From positions 1-15,599 of the forward strand of contig CAXSEF010000078.1 of the NCBI GenBank assembly GCA_964236535.1: a stretch of 15,599 bases of DNA, read 5' to 3'. The position numbers were made by a program, and so were the translations under genes. The stretch comes from CAXSEF01 sp964236535. Lineage in GTDB: Bacteria; Pseudomonadota; Alphaproteobacteria; Acetobacterales; Acetobacteraceae. The stretch's first letter is position 1. Every line of letters starts with the position of its first letter. Below are positions 14,459 through 15,599 of this stretch, piece after piece. Under the pieces are notes generated by a model. The model was not told the origin of the DNA. It saw only the letters and a program-made list of their open reading frames with translations, and ran no database searches.

Positions 14459-15403
14459 TCACCCCGCCACCTGCTCCGCCGTCACCGTGACCCCGACCTC
14501 CATCTTCAGGTAGTCCTCCGGCGCCCCGTGGTAGCTCCCGGCGATCGGCGCCGCCTGCGCCGGGTCGCGCGTCACCGCCACCCGGATCAGGTTCCGCCCG
14601 CCGACCAGCGCGTTGGTCGGGTCGAACTCCACCCACCCCGCCTGCGGCAGGAACACCTGCACCCACGCATGGGTCGCCCCGCCGCCGGCCAGGCCCGCGT
14701 CGCGCCCCGGATCGCCCCCTCGGACCTGTCCTCCCGGCGCCGCGCCCTCCGGCCCCGCATGCCCGATCAGCCGGTCGTCGTACAGGTACCCGGAGACGAA
14801 CCGCGCCGCCAACCCGAGGCTGCGCACCGCCTCCATCATCAGCAGCGCGTAGTCCCGGCACGTCCCGGATCGCAGCGCCAGCGTCCGCGCCGGCGCCTGC
14901 GTCCCCATGCTCTCCCGCCGCTCGTAGCGGAGCGACGCCCGGATGTGCCGCGTCATCGCCGCCAGCAGCTCCATCGTCCCCAGCCCCGCCCCCGGGCCCG
15001 CCACGAAGTCGCGCGCCCAGCCCGCGACCTCCCCGCCATCCGGGTAGTGCCGCTCCACCAGCCTGCCCAGGTCGTCCAGGTCCGCCGGCTCGTACGCGAA
15101 CGGAAACCGCGCCGCCGCCCCCTCCAGCGACACCGCCCGCTCCGGCAACGGGTAATGCCGCGCCCTGACCCGGGAGACGATGCGCAGCTCCTCGGCCGGG
15201 CTCGCGAACCGCGCGGTCGCGATCGAGTTGCTGAACGTGTCGTGCAGCCAGCGCACCCGCGCCGGCGGCGCGATGCTCAGCAAGGTCTCCAGCAGCCGCA
15301 GGTCGTGGCTGTCGCGCGGCCGCAGCATCAGCCGATGCTGGCCGAAACGCACCGGCCGCCGGTAGCGGTAGACGGTCGTGTGAGTGACGGTCAGAATCGT
15401 CAT
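14459..15403 (-). CDS. Transglutaminase-like protein, second paralogue
   Basis: The 314-residue protein has the same layout as the operon copy: N-terminal beta domain (HTTVYRYRRPVRFGQHRLML, about 8-27) and papain-fold core with Cys182 (RSGTCRDYA), His245 (THAWVQVF) and Asp261 (EFDPTN). The catalytic residues have the same numbering as in the 6787-7716 protein, although overall identity looks low. A Gly/Pro-rich insert at about 214-243 again precedes the catalytic His. No signal peptide is evident. The ATG at 15403 is preceded by a purine-rich CAGGGCG. It is on the opposite strand, about 4 kb from the operon, and lies between repeat copies D and E. It probably serves the same pathway on a different substrate or step, which is inference. 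Confidence 0.9.
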   Translation of the reverse strand: MTILTVTHTTVYRYRRPVRFGQHRLMLRPRDSHDLRLLETLLSIAPPARVRWLHDTFSNSIATARFASPAEELRIVSRVRARHYPLPERAVSLEGAAARFPFAYEPADLDDLGRLVERHYPDGGEVAGWARDFVAGPGAGLGTMELLAAMTRHIRASLRYERRESMGTQAPARTLALRSGTCRDYALLMMEAVRSLGLAARFVSGYLYDDRLIGHAGPEGAAPGGQVRGGDPGRDAGLAGGGATHAWVQVFLPQAGWVEFDPTNALVGGRNLIRVAVTRDPAQAAPIAGSYHGAPEDYLKMEVGVTVTAEQVAG

Positions 15404-15550
15404 CGCCCTGCCACCCCCGGCCGCACGGGGCTCGCTCCGACGCCGGCCTCATCCTAGCGGGCCGAAGCTTGCCCCGGCAAGGATCCCGGGGGCTCGCCGC
15501 TGTTCGCGAGCGTCCGGCGCTGATACCGACGGGCCCCGCACATGACCGGC

Positions 15551-15599
15551 CAGGCAGGCAAGGCCAGAGGCTCTGCCTCTGGACTCCGCCAAAGGCCGA
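15551..15599 (-). repeat. Multi-hairpin intergenic repeat, copy E (cut by window end)
   Basis: Copy E contains the tail and hairpin GGCCAGAGGCTCTGCCTCTGG followed by the start of the CCAAAGG hairpin, in the same orientation as copy B. The 54 bases 15544-15597 are identical to 4102-4155. It continues beyond the window. Confidence 0.85.

Overview
The window looks like chromosomal DNA from a high-GC alphaproteobacterium, most likely an Acetobacteraceae/Rhodospirillales member. The lineage is inferred from gene content, from GC that reaches about 73% by eye in the main operon, and from the style of the intergenic repeats; it is not proven. One 100-base N run (10501-10600) interrupts the sequence.

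Layout. (i) 1-66 is the tail of an acyl-CoA thioesterase, followed on the minus strand by a DUF418 (YeiB-type) membrane protein (374-1723) in a stretch of visibly lower GC. (ii) 2496-4097 encodes a LctP/LldP-type L-lactate permease. (iii) 4347-10287 is a four-gene plus-strand operon: a fused circularly permuted ATP-grasp/alpha-E protein, a bacterial transglutaminase-like protein, a stand-alone circularly permuted ATP-grasp protein and a stand-alone alpha-E protein. A second transglutaminase-like gene (14459-15403, minus) lies about 4 kb away and probably belongs to the same functional set. (iv) Between them is an accessory block: a DUF892 ferritin-like protein lacking its usual metal ligands (11023-11499), a small YbiI-type (DksA/TraR) zinc-finger protein (11793-12056), and a minus-strand operon of a short-chain dehydrogenase and a TetR regulator (13888-12293). 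Two mirror-image 15-bp operator-like palindromes precede this operon.

Five copies of one multi-hairpin intergenic repeat (about 2112, 4111, 10361, 14203 and 15551) punctuate the boundaries between these units. The assembly gap falls inside one copy, and the two gap edges carry the same 55-bp sequence.

The most interesting system is the ATP-grasp/alpha-E/transglutaminase cluster. These families co-occur widely and have been proposed to form a peptide or amide ligation/cleavage system, but their chemistry is unknown. Here the stand-alone ATP-grasp protein looks intact. The fused paralogue has lost about 49 residues, including the VVKP nucleotide-binding lysine segment, and has a Pro/Ala-rich linker in its place. 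It therefore looks like a pseudo-ATP-grasp that may now act as a scaffold or regulator for the intact copy. No CRISPR array, tRNA, rRNA, complete insertion sequence or phage gene was seen.
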